Positions 16,495-28,516 are shown, counted from the first letter of the stretch. The stretch is DNA of 64,000 bases from Streptomyces sp. NBC_01463 (GCA_036227345.1 CP109468.1:6634001-6698000), one strand, 5' to 3'. A program made the numbers and translations. Notes: generated by a model not told the origin, from the sequence alone.

Positions 16495-16998
16495 CTACGC
16501 GCGGCCGATCGGGGCGAAGGTTGCGTCCGTCAGGGCGGCCAGGTCCGTGGGGGACAGTTCCACCTCCAGGCCGCGGCGGCCCGCCGATACGCAGATGGTG
16601 GGGTGGGACCGCGCCGACGCGTCCAGGACCGTGGGGAGGCGCTTGCGCTGGCCCAGGGGGGAGATGCCGCCCCGGACGTAGCCCGTGGTGCGCTCCGCCG
16701 CCGCCGGGTCCGCCATCGTGGCCCGCTTGCCGCCGGCCGCCGCGGCCAGGGCCTTGAGGTCCAGGGAGCCCGCGACCGGGACGACGGCGACCGTCAGGTG
16801 GCCGTCCACGTCGGCGACCAGGGTCTTGAACACCCGGTCGGGGGAGACGCCCAGGGCCTCGGCCGCCTCCTCGCCGTAGGAGGCCGACGCCGGGTCGTGC
16901 TCGTACGCGTGCACGGTGAAGGCGGTGCCCGCCGCCGTCAGTGCGACCGTCGCGGGCGTGCCTCCCGTCTGGGACTGCTTCTTCGTCTTCTTCGCCAC
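16495..16998 (-). CDS. ybaK: YbaK-type Cys-tRNA(Pro) deacylase
   Basis: A 167-residue aminoacyl-tRNA editing protein of the YbaK/ProX group, which hydrolyses Cys-tRNA(Pro) mischarged by prolyl-tRNA synthetase. The conserved lysine motif RVFKTLV is present near residue 58, as are the GGKRATMADPA and GGISPLGQRKRLPTVLD segments typical of YbaK. Cytoplasmic; full length for the family. ATG start at 16998. It lies 22 bases after the LON-domain gene on the same strand and is the last gene of that three-gene unit. Confidence 0.9.
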   Translation of the reverse strand: MAKKTKKQSQTGGTPATVALTAAGTAFTVHAYEHDPASASYGEEAAEALGVSPDRVFKTLVADVDGHLTVAVVPVAGSLDLKALAAAAGGKRATMADPAAAERTTGYVRGGISPLGQRKRLPTVLDASARSHPTICVSAGRRGLEVELSPTDLAALTDATFAPIGRA

Positions 16999-17020
16999 GG
17001 CGCGGCGGCCCTCCGGTCGC

Positions 17021-17764
17021 TCAGTTGGGGTGGGTCGGGGCGCGGGTCAGCTCCACCGCGGGCAGCGACGGGAGATGACGGATGACGGCGGTCTCGGCAC
17101 GCAGGATCGTCAGCTCCTCGCGGAGCCGGGTCGCGGTGTCCGGGGCCTGGAGCAGGCGCTGCTTGGCCGGGATGTCCAGGACCGCGGCGGCGGCGACCAG
17201 GTAGGAGACGACCGACGGGTCGTCGGGCAGGTCCGCCCCCGTCGTCAGGGAGCGCTCGCTCGCGCTCGCCAGCCGCTTCTGGTAGCTGCGGAAGGCCCGC
17301 AGGACGCCCTCGGCGAGTGCGCCCGCCTCCTCGCCCGGCTCCTCCTCCAGCTCTTCGAGCTCGGCCGTGAGGTACGGGCCGCTCGAGTCGACGGAGAGGA
17401 GCTTGACGCGGGTGGTGCCGGTCGCCAGGACCTCGAAGCTGCCGTCCGAACGCTCCCGGATCTTCGCCGCGTCGGCGACGCAGCCCACCCGGTGGAACGT
17501 CTGGAGGGGGTCGGGGCCGAAGCCGTCCGCCGGGCCGCGCTCGACCGGGGTGGTCACCGCGTCCGGCATGCCCGCGGCGGTCGGCGCGGTCTCCCGGCCG
17601 TCGCGGACGGCGACCACGGCGAAGCGGCGCGGCTCGTCCTCATCGGTCTTCAGCAGCTCGCGCATCATGGCGCGATAACGCTCCTCGAAGACGTTCAGCG
17701 GCAGCACGAGGCCGGGAAACAGCACCGCGTTCAGCGGGAACAGAGGCAGGCGAGCGGTGGTCAC
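17021..17764 (-). CDS. LON peptidase substrate-binding-domain protein
   Basis: A 247-residue protein made only of the N-terminal substrate-binding domain of Lon (family motif LPLFPLNAVLFPGLVLPLNVFEERYR at its start, quoted here as LPLFPLNAVLFPG). The ATPase and protease parts are absent. Stand-alone proteins of this kind exist in many bacteria; their role is unclear, probably binding of unfolded or cofactor-bearing proteins. The C-terminal half is helical. GTG 17764 has no Shine-Dalgarno but lies only 5 bases after the upstream stop (17770), so translation is probably coupled to the 341-residue protein. Confidence 0.85.
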   Translation of the reverse strand: MTTARLPLFPLNAVLFPGLVLPLNVFEERYRAMMRELLKTDEDEPRRFAVVAVRDGRETAPTAAGMPDAVTTPVERGPADGFGPDPLQTFHRVGCVADAAKIRERSDGSFEVLATGTTRVKLLSVDSSGPYLTAELEELEEEPGEEAGALAEGVLRAFRSYQKRLASASERSLTTGADLPDDPSVVSYLVAAAAVLDIPAKQRLLQAPDTATRLREELTILRAETAVIRHLPSLPAVELTRAPTHPN

Positions 17765-17769
17765 AACGG

Positions 17770-18795
17770 TCAAGCGTAATGGCCGTGGGGCCGTCCTCGG
17801 TCGGCCCGGTGGCCGAGCGGCGTCCCGGCGGCCACCCGGAGCCGTGCTCCGTCCCGCGCGTCGAGGAATCTGCCGAGCGGATCGTCGGACACCGACGCCC
17901 ACGGGAAGGACGCCGCATGGGGTCCGATCTGCCGGAACTGTTCCAGCGCCTCGTCCCAGCGGCCCCGCGCCACCAGCACGTACGCGAGCAGATTGCGCAC
18001 CTCGGCCGGCCACGGATCGCCCGGGGCGAAGGCGGCGGACAGCGAGACGGCCAGATCCGCCGCGCGGTCGATGCGCTCCTCCTGCACCGAGGTGCTCCGG
18101 GTCCCCGGCCCCGCGGTCAGCACCGCGAACGCGGCCCGCAGCGGCAGCGCCTGCACCAGGGAGCTGGGCAGCGAGTCCTCGGCGGCCTGCTCGGCGAAGT
18201 CGAAGCACTCGCGGTGCGAGCCGTACCAGGCGGCGGAGAGGTACTGGAGGGCCGCCACATGGCAGCCGTAGTGGTGCGTGGAGCGTTGCAGGGCCTGTTC
18301 CCACAGCGTCTCGAACGTGGTGTGCGTGGCATGCGTGCCGCGGGCGTGGTCCAGCGCGAGGCGCCAGGGCACCGGATCGCGCGGATCGCCCTCCGCCGCC
18401 GCCGTGATCATCGGCCCGACCGCGCGCAGCTGCTCGGCCCGGGCGGGCGACTCCCAGGCCCGTTCGACGGCGAGCTGGGCCTTGACGAGGGTGGCGTCGG
18501 GATCGTGCGGGGCGGCGGCCAGCCAGTTGCGCAGCCAGCCGTCCCGGTTGCGGGCGAAGGCGACGAGCCGGTTCAGATAGCGGTCCCGGCTCTCCCACTC
18601 GGCGGCGTCCCGGGTGGTGGCCAACAGCTTGGCGGCCGGTTCGTACTCCCCGAGGGCCGCGGCCACCAGCGCGGGCGAGAGCCGCTCGTCGGGGGCGTCG
18701 AGCATCACCGCATGATCGGCGGGCAACCCGTAGGACAGCTCCGGGGTGTGCCGGATCATGCGCGCCGTACGTAGCAGAGCGCGGAGGAAAGGCAT
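17770..18795 (-). CDS. Conserved hypothetical protein, helical-repeat-like
   Basis: 341 residues with no recognised domain name. The sequence is alpha-helical and Ala/Leu-rich, with segments that look like tetratricopeptide-style pairs (for example WPAEVRNLLAYVLVARGRWDEALEQF near 270-295). It may be a scaffold. No signal peptide or membrane segment. ATG 18795 (MPFLRALLRTAR) is the likely start; ATG 18807 is four residues longer, and neither has a clear ribosome binding site. It is first in a unit with the LON-domain and YbaK genes, which hints at protein quality control, but this is inference. Confidence 0.65.
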   Translation of the reverse strand: MPFLRALLRTARMIRHTPELSYGLPADHAVMLDAPDERLSPALVAAALGEYEPAAKLLATTRDAAEWESRDRYLNRLVAFARNRDGWLRNWLAAAPHDPDATLVKAQLAVERAWESPARAEQLRAVGPMITAAAEGDPRDPVPWRLALDHARGTHATHTTFETLWEQALQRSTHHYGCHVAALQYLSAAWYGSHRECFDFAEQAAEDSLPSSLVQALPLRAAFAVLTAGPGTRSTSVQEERIDRAADLAVSLSAAFAPGDPWPAEVRNLLAYVLVARGRWDEALEQFRQIGPHAASFPWASVSDDPLGRFLDARDGARLRVAAGTPLGHRADRGRPHGHYA

Positions 18796-19040
18796 GGTGC
18801 AGACCATTGAAAAGCGCTGGTCCGGGGTGGCGCCAGAGGGGCGCTGTGAAGCTTTGGTGCCGAGTGGATGGGTTGCGCTGGAGACGGTCAAGAGAGAGTA
18901 AAGGAAATCGTGGAATCTGGCCTGTTCCTGTCGCTCCCGGGGTAGAGGTGCGGCGGTGTGACGGGTGTTCGGTACCGGTGCCCGTGGGGTTCGTCCGGCG
19001 CCGTCCGGCCCGTGGGCGTCAGGGGGCGTGGTCCGGATGA

Positions 19041-19056
19041 CCCGCCGGTCGGCGGG
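19041..19056 (-). terminator. Short hairpin after the 533-residue membrane protein gene
   Basis: CCCGCC/GGCGGG stem with a GGTC loop, 10 bases past the minus-strand stop at 19067. Weak but well placed. The remaining 250 bases up to 18796 hold no credible gene and should contain the promoter of the 341-residue protein gene. Confidence 0.35.
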
Positions 19057-19066
19057 CCGCCCGGGA

Positions 19067-20668
19067 TCAGCCGCGCCGCAGCATCCGTGAGGCGCCGGCC
19101 GCGACGGTGGTGGCCAGTATCCATCCCAGCAGGACCAGGGCGGCCGCGGCCCACTGCCAGCCGCCCTCCAGCCGCCAGTAGCCGTCCTGGCCGAGATTGA
19201 TCACCGGCACCAGCAGATCCAGCGCGTACAGCGCCGGATTCCACTCGGGATGCTCGGTGCCCGTGATCGACGCCGGCTCGTACCGCGAGAACCCCACCGC
19301 ACCCGCCGCCCACAGCACCGCCATCCACACCGCGGCCCGACCCGGCCGGTAGCCGTACGCCACCGTCCAGTCCTGGAGGAAGCCCCAGAGCTTCGCCGCG
19401 GGCGGCAGCGTCTCGCGGCGCCGCCGCTGCTTGGCGAGCAGCACCTCACGGGCGTCCGCGTCCTCCCCGCTGCTGCGGAGCACGGCGGCGAGCCGTTCGT
19501 ACGGCTCCGGCACGTACTCGGGGGTCGCCGCGGCCACCCACTCCAGCCGGCGGGAGAGCGGGAAGTGCCCGTACGGGACGAGGTTCTCGTACACGAACCC
19601 GCCCATCGCCAGACCGCCCGGGCCCGGCCAGCTGGTCGAGACGTCGATCAGGGTGACGATCTTCGCGCCGTTGAGCACCACCCGGCCCTGTGCCGGGCGT
19701 TCCGGATTGAAGCGCAGTTCCGGGGCGACTATCCGGCGCAGCGACAGCTCCTCGTGGCCGGCCAGCACGAAGACCGCCTTGTGCAGGTCCACCGCGTCGC
19801 CGAACCGCCCGTCGTCCAGCCGCACCCCGCCCCGGCACCGGAAGACCTGCGCGCGGGTGCCGCGGGCCGGGGTCGGGGAGTTGACGATGCCGTACGGGGG
19901 AGTGGTGCCCTGGTTCCCGGTGTCGACGCTGACCCACGCCTCGCTCATGTACAGCGTCCGCTCCACGCTCAGCTGCGGGGCGTTCAGCGCGCGGCGTCCC
20001 TGTGTCCCCCGGAGCCGGCTGCCGCGCAGGCTCAGCGAACCGCCGACCTTCGCCCCGCGCAGGCTCAGCTCGCCGAGCGTCTCGATCATCTCGGCCTGGA
20101 GGTCCTGGGCGACCGTGAGCCCGTCACCGAGGAGCGCCCGGCCCTGCCGGTCGGAGCCGAGGTCGATCTGGTTGATCAGCAGGTCCGTGCCGATCTGGGC
20201 GTCCGTGAGCCGGACCCCGCGTTCGATCCGGCACCGCGGCAGATGCAGATCGCCCTCGGTGCGCAGCCGCGCCGCCTCCAGCCGCGGCACCGCGCACCCC
20301 ACCATCCGCAACGTCGTGAAATGGCACTCGGGCAGCAGCACCTCCTCGTCGAAGCGGCAGCCGGTCAGCTCCACGTACGGATCGACGCGCCCGCCGGCGA
20401 GATCCAGCTTCCCCGTGATCCGCAGCCCCCGGAGCTTCAGCGCGGCCACCCGGCCGGGCCGGGGCGGCGGGCCGCTCAGCAGCAGCCGGGCCATCACCCG
20501 GGCCTCGACGCTGCGTTCCGGGCCCCAGGCGTACGGGGCGAAGGGGTCGTCGCGCGCCCCGTCGAGGGCGCGCAGGTCGTAGGTGGTGCCTGTCCGGAAG
20601 GACTGCCACATGCCCAGCTCTGCCGGGCTGAGGCCGTCCGGAAATTCCCCGTCGTGCGGTTCGGTCAC
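19067..20668 (-). CDS. Large membrane protein with beta-helix-like N-terminal domain
   Basis: 533 residues. Residues about 70-380 contain regularly spaced short strands (LKLRGLRITGKLDLAG, VELTGCRFDEEVLL, LSLRGAKVGGSLSLRGS), the look of a pentapeptide-like or bactofilin-like right-handed beta-helix. Two membrane helices follow near 450-470 and 505-527, so the helix domain should sit on one face of the membrane. Related proteins are often misnamed oxidoreductases; I see no cofactor motif. GTG 20668 has GGAAGGAG 5-6 bases upstream. It is divergent from hisD across about 145 bases. Function unknown. Confidence 0.7.
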   Translation of the reverse strand: MTEPHDGEFPDGLSPAELGMWQSFRTGTTYDLRALDGARDDPFAPYAWGPERSVEARVMARLLLSGPPPRPGRVAALKLRGLRITGKLDLAGGRVDPYVELTGCRFDEEVLLPECHFTTLRMVGCAVPRLEAARLRTEGDLHLPRCRIERGVRLTDAQIGTDLLINQIDLGSDRQGRALLGDGLTVAQDLQAEMIETLGELSLRGAKVGGSLSLRGSRLRGTQGRRALNAPQLSVERTLYMSEAWVSVDTGNQGTTPPYGIVNSPTPARGTRAQVFRCRGGVRLDDGRFGDAVDLHKAVFVLAGHEELSLRRIVAPELRFNPERPAQGRVVLNGAKIVTLIDVSTSWPGPGGLAMGGFVYENLVPYGHFPLSRRLEWVAAATPEYVPEPYERLAAVLRSSGEDADAREVLLAKQRRRRETLPPAAKLWGFLQDWTVAYGYRPGRAAVWMAVLWAAGAVGFSRYEPASITGTEHPEWNPALYALDLLVPVINLGQDGYWRLEGGWQWAAAALVLLGWILATTVAAGASRMLRRG

Positions 20669-20802
20669 CGACGCTCCTTCCGCTCGGAGCCGTAATCCCT
20701 TTATTCCCTCTGAGTGACGGTGTGAACGCTGATAGTCAGCCGTGACACCGGGGACATGTATCAGCCAGTGATACGGGCGTCCGGGCGCCGGAGGCGGTCT
20801 GC

Positions 20803-20808
20803 GAGAAT
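20803..20808 (+). promoter_or_regulatory. Predicted -10 box of a leaderless hisD transcript
   Basis: GAGAAT lies exactly 6 bases before the GTG start of hisD, which has no Shine-Dalgarno. The same spacing is seen at hisI and at the DUF2752 gene. No convincing -35 box. Confidence 0.35.
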
Positions 20809-20814
20809 TGCGGT

Positions 20815-23862
<3,048 letters not shown>

Positions 23863-23866
<4 letters not shown>

Positions 23867-24030
23867 CCGGCCTCAACACCGTCCTGATCCTGGTCGGTCT
23901 CTTCCTGGCCGGCGGGGTCTACTCCTTCTCGAAGCAGGGGATGCCCAAGGGCGTCATCGTGCTGCTCTCGATCGCGTCCGTGATGTGCCTGGTGGCGGGC
24001 GTCATGCGGATCCAGGGACTCTGGGACTGA
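23863..24030 (+). CDS. Small membrane protein within the his operon (55 aa)
   Basis: 55 residues with two hydrophobic segments (about 5-20 and 29-50) joined by a short basic turn ([10 protein letters not shown]), so a small hairpin membrane protein. It overlaps the hisB stop as GTGA and ends 10 bases before hisH, so it is certainly co-transcribed. No function is known to me. Its position inside the operon, with overlap and a plausible reading frame, argues that it is real. Confidence 0.7.
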
Positions 24031-24040
24031 GGGGCGGAAC

Positions 24041-24682
24041 GTGGACACCAAGAAGAAGGTCGTCGTCTTCGACTACGGCTTCGGCAACGTGCGGTCCGCC
24101 GAACGCGCCCTCGCCCATGTCGGCGCCGACGTCGAGATCACCCGCGACTTCGACACGGCGATGAACGCCGACGGGCTGCTGGTGCCCGGCGTCGGAGCGT
24201 TCTCCGCCTGCATGGAGGGCCTGAGGAAGGCCCGCGGCGAATGGATCATCGGCCGCAGGCTCTCCGGCGGCCGCCCCGTCATGGGCATCTGCGTCGGTAT
24301 GCAGATCCTCTTCGAGCGCGGCATCGAGCACGGCGTGGAGACCGAGGGGCTCGACGAGTGGCCCGGCACGGTCGGCCCGCTCAAGGCCGACGTCGTCCCG
24401 CACATGGGCTGGAACACCGTCGAGTCCCCCGGGGACTCCCGGCTGTTCGCCGGACTCGACCCCGAGGCCCGGTACTACTTCGTGCACTCCTACGCGGCGC
24501 ACGACTGGTCCCTCGAAGTCACCAACGCCAAGATCCGCGCCCCCAAGGTCACTTGGGCCACGCACGGCGAACGGTTCGTGGCGGCCGTGGAGAACGGCGC
24601 GCTGTGGGCCACCCAGTTCCACCCCGAGAAGTCCGGCGATGCCGGCGCCCAGCTGCTGACCAACTGGATCGAGACGCTGTAA
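24041..24682 (+). CDS. hisH: Imidazole glycerol phosphate synthase, glutaminase subunit
   Basis: Class I glutamine amidotransferase that supplies ammonia to HisF. 213 residues. The triad is Cys84 in GICVGMQ, with His194 and Glu196 in FHPEKS. The oxyanion strand GVGAFSACM is present. GTG start at 24041 behind GGAACG; the TAA stop overlaps the priA ATG by one base (TAATG). It forms a heterodimer with HisF, which is encoded two genes downstream. Confidence 0.96.
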   Translation: MDTKKKVVVFDYGFGNVRSAERALAHVGADVEITRDFDTAMNADGLLVPGVGAFSACMEGLRKARGEWIIGRRLSGGRPVMGICVGMQILFERGIEHGVETEGLDEWPGTVGPLKADVVPHMGWNTVESPGDSRLFAGLDPEARYYFVHSYAAHDWSLEVTNAKIRAPKVTWATHGERFVAAVENGALWATQFHPEKSGDAGAQLLTNWIETL

Positions 24683-25407
24683 TGCCGAAGCTTGAACTGC
24701 TTCCCGCCGTAGACGTCCGCGACGGCCAGGCGGTCCGCCTGGTGCACGGGGAGTCCGGCTCCGAGACCTCCTACGGCTCCCCGCTGGAGGCCGCACTCGC
24801 CTGGCAGCGCTCCGGCGCCGAGTGGCTGCACCTCGTCGACCTGGACGCCGCCTTCGGCACCGGTGACAACCGCGCCCTCATCGCCGAGGTCGCCGGCGCC
24901 ATGGACATCAAGGTCGAGCTCTCCGGCGGCATCCGCGACGACGCCTCGCTCGCCGCCGCCCTCGCCACCGGCTGCCGCCGCGTCAACCTCGGCACCGCCG
25001 CCCTGGAGACCCCGGAGTGGGTCGCCAAGGTCATCGCCGAGCACGGCGACAAGATCGCGGTCGGCCTCGACGTCCGCGGCACCACGCTGCGCGGCCGCGG
25101 CTGGACCCGCGACGGCGGCGACCTCTACGAGACGCTCGCCCGCCTCGACTCCGAGGGCTGCGCCCGCTACGTCGTCACCGACATCGCCAAGGACGGCACG
25201 CTCCAGGGCCCCAACCTGGAGCTCCTGAAGAACGTCTGCGCCGCCACCGACAAGCCCGTCGTCGCCTCCGGCGGCGTCTCCTCGCTCGACGACCTGCGGG
25301 CCATCTCCTCGCTCGTCCCGGCGGGCGTCGAGGGCGCGATCGTCGGCAAGGCGCTGTACGCGAAGGCGTTCACGCTCGAAGAGGCCCTGGAGGCGGTCTC
25401 CGTATGA
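24682..25407 (+). CDS. priA: PriA: phosphoribosyl isomerase with HisA and probable TrpF activity
   Basis: A 241-residue (beta/alpha)8 barrel isomerising ProFAR to PRFAR in histidine synthesis. In Streptomyces and Mycobacterium this protein (PriA) also does the TrpF step of tryptophan synthesis. Motifs: [18 protein letters not shown] with the catalytic Asp11 region, [18 protein letters not shown] and [15 protein letters not shown] with the second catalytic Asp near 175. No separate trpF lies near the trp genes here, which supports the dual role. Its stop overlaps the ridA start (ATGA). Confidence 0.93.
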   Translation: MPKLELLPAVDVRDGQAVRLVHGESGSETSYGSPLEAALAWQRSGAEWLHLVDLDAAFGTGDNRALIAEVAGAMDIKVELSGGIRDDASLAAALATGCRRVNLGTAALETPEWVAKVIAEHGDKIAVGLDVRGTTLRGRGWTRDGGDLYETLARLDSEGCARYVVTDIAKDGTLQGPNLELLKNVCAATDKPVVASGGVSSLDDLRAISSLVPAGVEGAIVGKALYAKAFTLEEALEAVSV

Positions 25408-25802
25408 CGGACTCCGTACGCCGGATCTCCTCCGGCGCCCCCTGGGAGGAGAAGTTCGGTTACTCCCGCGCCGTCGAACTGCCGAACGGGCTGGTGCTGG
25501 TGGCCGGCTGCACGTCGGTGGTGGGCGGCGCGATCTCGGCCGGCGGTCCCTACGAGCAGACCGTCACCTCCTTCCAGGTCGCCTTCGAGGCGCTGAAGGA
25601 GCTCGGCCTCGGCCGCGAGGACGTCGTCCGTACCCGGATGTACGTCACGCACGCCCGGGACACCGACGAGGTCGGCCGCGCCCACAAGGAGCTGTTCGAC
25701 GCGGTGCGTCCCGCGTCCTCCATGCTCATCGTGTCCGGTCTCGTCGACCCGAGCCTGGTCGTCGAGGTCGAGGTCGAGGCCTACCGGGCAGGTGCGCGAT
25801 GA
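25404..25802 (+). CDS. RidA-family protein
   Basis: 132 residues of the RidA/YjgF/Rid family, trimeric enzymes that hydrolyse reactive enamine/imine intermediates such as 2-aminoacrylate to ketoacids and ammonia. The fold is recognisable from the strand [19 protein letters not shown], the [25 protein letters not shown] helix region and the [24 protein letters not shown] end. An Arg in the VVRTRMYV strand fits the substrate carboxylate binder. It overlaps both priA and hisF by four bases, so it is made in step with histidine enzymes. What it protects there is unknown. Confidence 0.85.
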   Translation: MTDSVRRISSGAPWEEKFGYSRAVELPNGLVLVAGCTSVVGGAISAGGPYEQTVTSFQVAFEALKELGLGREDVVRTRMYVTHARDTDEVGRAHKELFDAVRPASSMLIVSGLVDPSLVVEVEVEAYRAGAR

Positions 25803-26554
25803 CGCTCGCGGTCCGTGTCATCCCCTGCCTCGACGTCGACAAGGGCCGGGTCGTCAAGGGCGTCAACTTCCAGAACCTGCGCGACGCCGGTGACCCCGTC
25901 GAGATGGCGAAGCTGTACGACGCCGAGGGCGCCGACGAGCTGACCTTCCTCGACATCACCGCGTCCAGCGGCGACCGGGAGACGACCTACGACGTGGTGC
26001 GCCGCACCGCCGAGCAGGTCTTCATCCCGCTCACCGTCGGCGGCGGTGTCCGCACCCCCGACGACGTCGACAAGCTGCTGCGGGCCGGCGCCGACAAGGT
26101 CGGCGTCAACACCGCGGCCATCGCCCGGCCGGAGCTGATCCGGGAGATCGCCGAACGCTTCGGCCGCCAGGTGCTCGTCCTGTCCGTGGACGCCCGCCGC
26201 ACCCCGGCGGGCACCTTCGAGGTCACCACGCACGGCGGCCGCAAGGGCACCGGCATCGACGCCGTCGAATGGGCGCACCGGGCAGCCGAACTCGGCGCGG
26301 GCGAGATCCTGCTCAACTCGATGGACGCCGACGGCACCAAGGACGGCTACGACACCGAGATGATCGCCGCCGTCCGCAAGCACGTGAGCGTGCCCGTCAT
26401 CGCCTCCGGCGGCGCGGGCCGGCTCGCGGACTTCGCCCCGGCCATCGACGCCGGGGCCGACGCGGTCCTCGCCGCGTCCGTCTTCCACTTCGGCGATCTG
26501 CGGATCTCCGAGGTCAAGGGCGCTCTGCGGGAGGCCGGTCACCCGGTCCGCTGA
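25799..26554 (+). CDS. hisF: Imidazole glycerol phosphate synthase, cyclase subunit
   Basis: Forms imidazole glycerol phosphate and AICAR from PRFAR and the ammonia channelled from HisH. 251 residues, a (beta/alpha)8 barrel. The catalytic aspartates sit in [15 protein letters not shown] (Asp11) and [15 protein letters not shown] (about 130). Phosphate-binding loops GGGVR and ASGGAGRL are present. ATG overlaps the ridA stop. It is the last gene of the operon; a dyad element follows at 26600-26660. Confidence 0.97.
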   Translation: MTLAVRVIPCLDVDKGRVVKGVNFQNLRDAGDPVEMAKLYDAEGADELTFLDITASSGDRETTYDVVRRTAEQVFIPLTVGGGVRTPDDVDKLLRAGADKVGVNTAAIARPELIREIAERFGRQVLVLSVDARRTPAGTFEVTTHGGRKGTGIDAVEWAHRAAELGAGEILLNSMDADGTKDGYDTEMIAAVRKHVSVPVIASGGAGRLADFAPAIDAGADAVLAASVFHFGDLRISEVKGALREAGHPVR

Positions 26555-26599
26555 GGACGCGCGGGCGGAGGACCGGTGAAGTTGCCGATGTGCGCCGCC

Positions 26600-26660
26600 G
26601 GGGTGCACCGCCAGAGTGGCGACCGCCAGAGAACAACGGCGGTTCCACGCGGTGCACCCC
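26600..26660. promoter_or_regulatory. Composite dyad / direct-repeat element after hisF
   Basis: A perfect 11-bp inverted repeat GGGGTGCACCG (26600-26610) and its complement (26650-26660) encloses an inner 6-bp stem ACCGCC/GGCGGT and a 10-base direct repeat ACCGCCAGAG (26607 and 26622). It lies between hisF and the polyester hydrolase gene. It could be the his terminator, an operator for the hydrolase, or both. Confidence 0.45.
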
Positions 26661-26739
26661 GAGCGACCCCGGTGTCAGGTGACGGGGGCTCGGCCCCTGC
26701 CCGGCGTGGCTCCCGCCACGACCGAGAGGATCCCCCCTC

Positions 26740-27666
26740 GTGCAGCACCTCCCCTCCGGCGACATCTCCCCGCGCCACCGGATGTCCAAGAGCCGCTCCC
26801 GCGTCGTCAAGGGCCTGCTGGCCGCAGCCGTCGCCACCGCGGGCCTGTGCACCGCGCTGATCCCCGGCGCCCAGGCCGCCGACAACCCCTACGAGCGCGG
26901 CCCGGCCCCCAGCAACACGAGCATCGAGGCGAGCCGCGGCTCGTACGCGGTCTCGCAGACCAGCGTCTCCTCGCTGAGCGTCAGCGGCTTCGGCGGCGGC
27001 ACCATCTACTACCCGACGTCCACGACGGACGGCACCTTCGGCGCGGTCGCCATCTCGCCCGGCTTCACCGCCTACCAGTCCAGCATCGCCTGGCTCGGAC
27101 CGCGGCTCGCCTCGCAGGGCTTCGTCGTCTTCACCATCGACACCAACACCACGCTGGACCAGCCCGACAGCCGCGGCCGTCAGCTCCTGGCCGCGCTGGA
27201 CTACCTGACGAAGACCAGTTCGGTGCGGACCCGGATCGACACCTCCCGGCTCGGTGTCATGGGCCACTCCATGGGCGGCGGCGGCACCCTGGAGGCCGCG
27301 AAGAGCCGTACCTCGCTGAAGGCGGCGATCCCGCTGACCGGCTGGAACCTCGACACCACCTGGCCCGAGGTCCGCACCCCCACCCTGATCTTCGGCGCGG
27401 ACGGCGACACCATCGCCCCCGTCGCCACGCACTCGGAGCCCTTCTACCAGTCGCTGCCGAGCACCCTGGACAAGGCGTACGTGGAACTGCGCGGGGCCAC
27501 GCACTTCACCCCGAACTCCTCCAACACCACGATCGCGAAGTACAGCATTTCGTGGCTGAAGCGCTTCATCGACAACGACACCCGCTACGAGCAGTTCCTG
27601 TGCCCGCTGCCGGCGGTGAGCCTGACGGTCGCCGAGTCGCGGGGCAACTGCCCGCACACCTCCTAG
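26740..27666 (+). CDS. Secreted cutinase / PET-hydrolase-like polyester hydrolase
   Basis: A 308-residue secreted alpha/beta hydrolase closely resembling Thermobifida cutinases (TfCut2) and other PET hydrolases (comparison from memory). The signal peptide runs to about Ala46 (AQA then ADNPYERGP). Catalytic triad: Ser177 in GHSMGG, Asp223 in GADGDTIAP and His255 in RGATHF. Oxyanion hole: Met178 and Phe109, where PET hydrolases normally have Tyr. Trp202, the aromatic clamp, is kept. Cys288 and Cys304 match the conserved C-terminal disulfide. GTG 26740 has GAGAGGA about 10 bases upstream. Natural substrates are likely cutin or other polyesters. Confidence 0.9.
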   Translation: MQHLPSGDISPRHRMSKSRSRVVKGLLAAAVATAGLCTALIPGAQAADNPYERGPAPSNTSIEASRGSYAVSQTSVSSLSVSGFGGGTIYYPTSTTDGTFGAVAISPGFTAYQSSIAWLGPRLASQGFVVFTIDTNTTLDQPDSRGRQLLAALDYLTKTSSVRTRIDTSRLGVMGHSMGGGGTLEAAKSRTSLKAAIPLTGWNLDTTWPEVRTPTLIFGADGDTIAPVATHSEPFYQSLPSTLDKAYVELRGATHFTPNSSNTTIAKYSISWLKRFIDNDTRYEQFLCPLPAVSLTVAESRGNCPHTS

Positions 27667-27682
27667 TCCCTGACGCCCGATG

Positions 27683-27713
27683 AGGGCCGGACCGCGCACA
27701 GCGGTCCGGCCCT
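27683..27713. terminator. Bidirectional terminator after the polyester hydrolase
   Basis: 13-bp perfect arms, AGGGCCGGACCGC (27683-27695) and its complement (27701-27713), with a GCACA loop, between converging genes. Confidence 0.85.
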
Positions 27714-27739
27714 TCGGCATGGGGCCCGCCCCGGGACGT

Positions 27740-28516
27740 TCAGTCGTCCTCGGTGAGGAACCCGGCGACGGAGGCGGCGAATCCGGGGTCCCGGACGACT
27801 GTCAGATGGTCGCCGGGCAGCACCTCCAGCCGCGCCCCGGGGATGGCGTCGGCCAGCACTGCGGGCCGTACGGCCAGCGGATCGGCCGCACCGGCGAGCA
27901 CCAGCACCGGTATCCGGATGCGGTCCAGCGGCAGCGGGCCCCGGTGCACCGAGCGGATCTGCGCGGCCAGGGCCGGCCGGTCGGCACCCGTCGTGTCGGC
28001 CAGGACCCGGAAGGCCCGCGTGCGTTCGGGGGCGTCGGCCGCGTCATCGGCCGTCAGCGCCGCCGCCACCAGCTCCGGCGGCATGACCCGGGTGTCCAGC
28101 CCGCCGACCTCCACCGCACCCGCGCCGATCCCGCCGACCACCAGCCGGGTGATCCGCTCGTCGGCGGCCGCCGCGAGCAGCGCCACGACCGCGCCCATCG
28201 AGTAACCCGCCAGATGGACCTCACCGGCGCCCGTGCGGTCGATCAGCCGCCGGACGTCCCGGGCCATCAGCGCCTCGCCGTACAGCGCGTCGTCATGCGG
28301 CTTGTCCGAGGCGCCGTGGCCCCGGGCGTCGGGCGCGATGACCTGACGGCCCCGCGACACCAGCGCCTCCACCACACCCGGACCCTCCCAGTTCAGCCGG
28401 GCATCGGCGGCGAAACCGTGCAGCAGGATCACCGGGGGCAGACCGGACCCGGGACCCCGGGACCAAGACCAGTAACGCAGCGTCAGACCGTCGTCCGTAC
28501 GGAATTCATCTGTCAT
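27740..28516 (-). CDS. Alpha/beta hydrolase
   Basis: A 258-residue cytoplasmic alpha/beta hydrolase with motifs VILLHGFAAD (oxyanion strand), the nucleophile elbow AGYSMGA (Ser near 103), an acidic residue in AGAADPLAV and a final His in LPGDHLTVV. The layout matches esterases and haloperoxidase-like hydrolases; the substrate is unknown. ATG 28516. It is divergent from the large LAL regulator gene 153 bases away, which may control it. Confidence 0.85.
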   Translation of the reverse strand: MTDEFRTDDGLTLRYWSWSRGPGSGLPPVILLHGFAADARLNWEGPGVVEALVSRGRQVIAPDARGHGASDKPHDDALYGEALMARDVRRLIDRTGAGEVHLAGYSMGAVVALLAAAADERITRLVVGGIGAGAVEVGGLDTRVMPPELVAAALTADDAADAPERTRAFRVLADTTGADRPALAAQIRSVHRGPLPLDRIRIPVLVLAGAADPLAVRPAVLADAIPGARLEVLPGDHLTVVRDPGFAASVAGFLTEDD

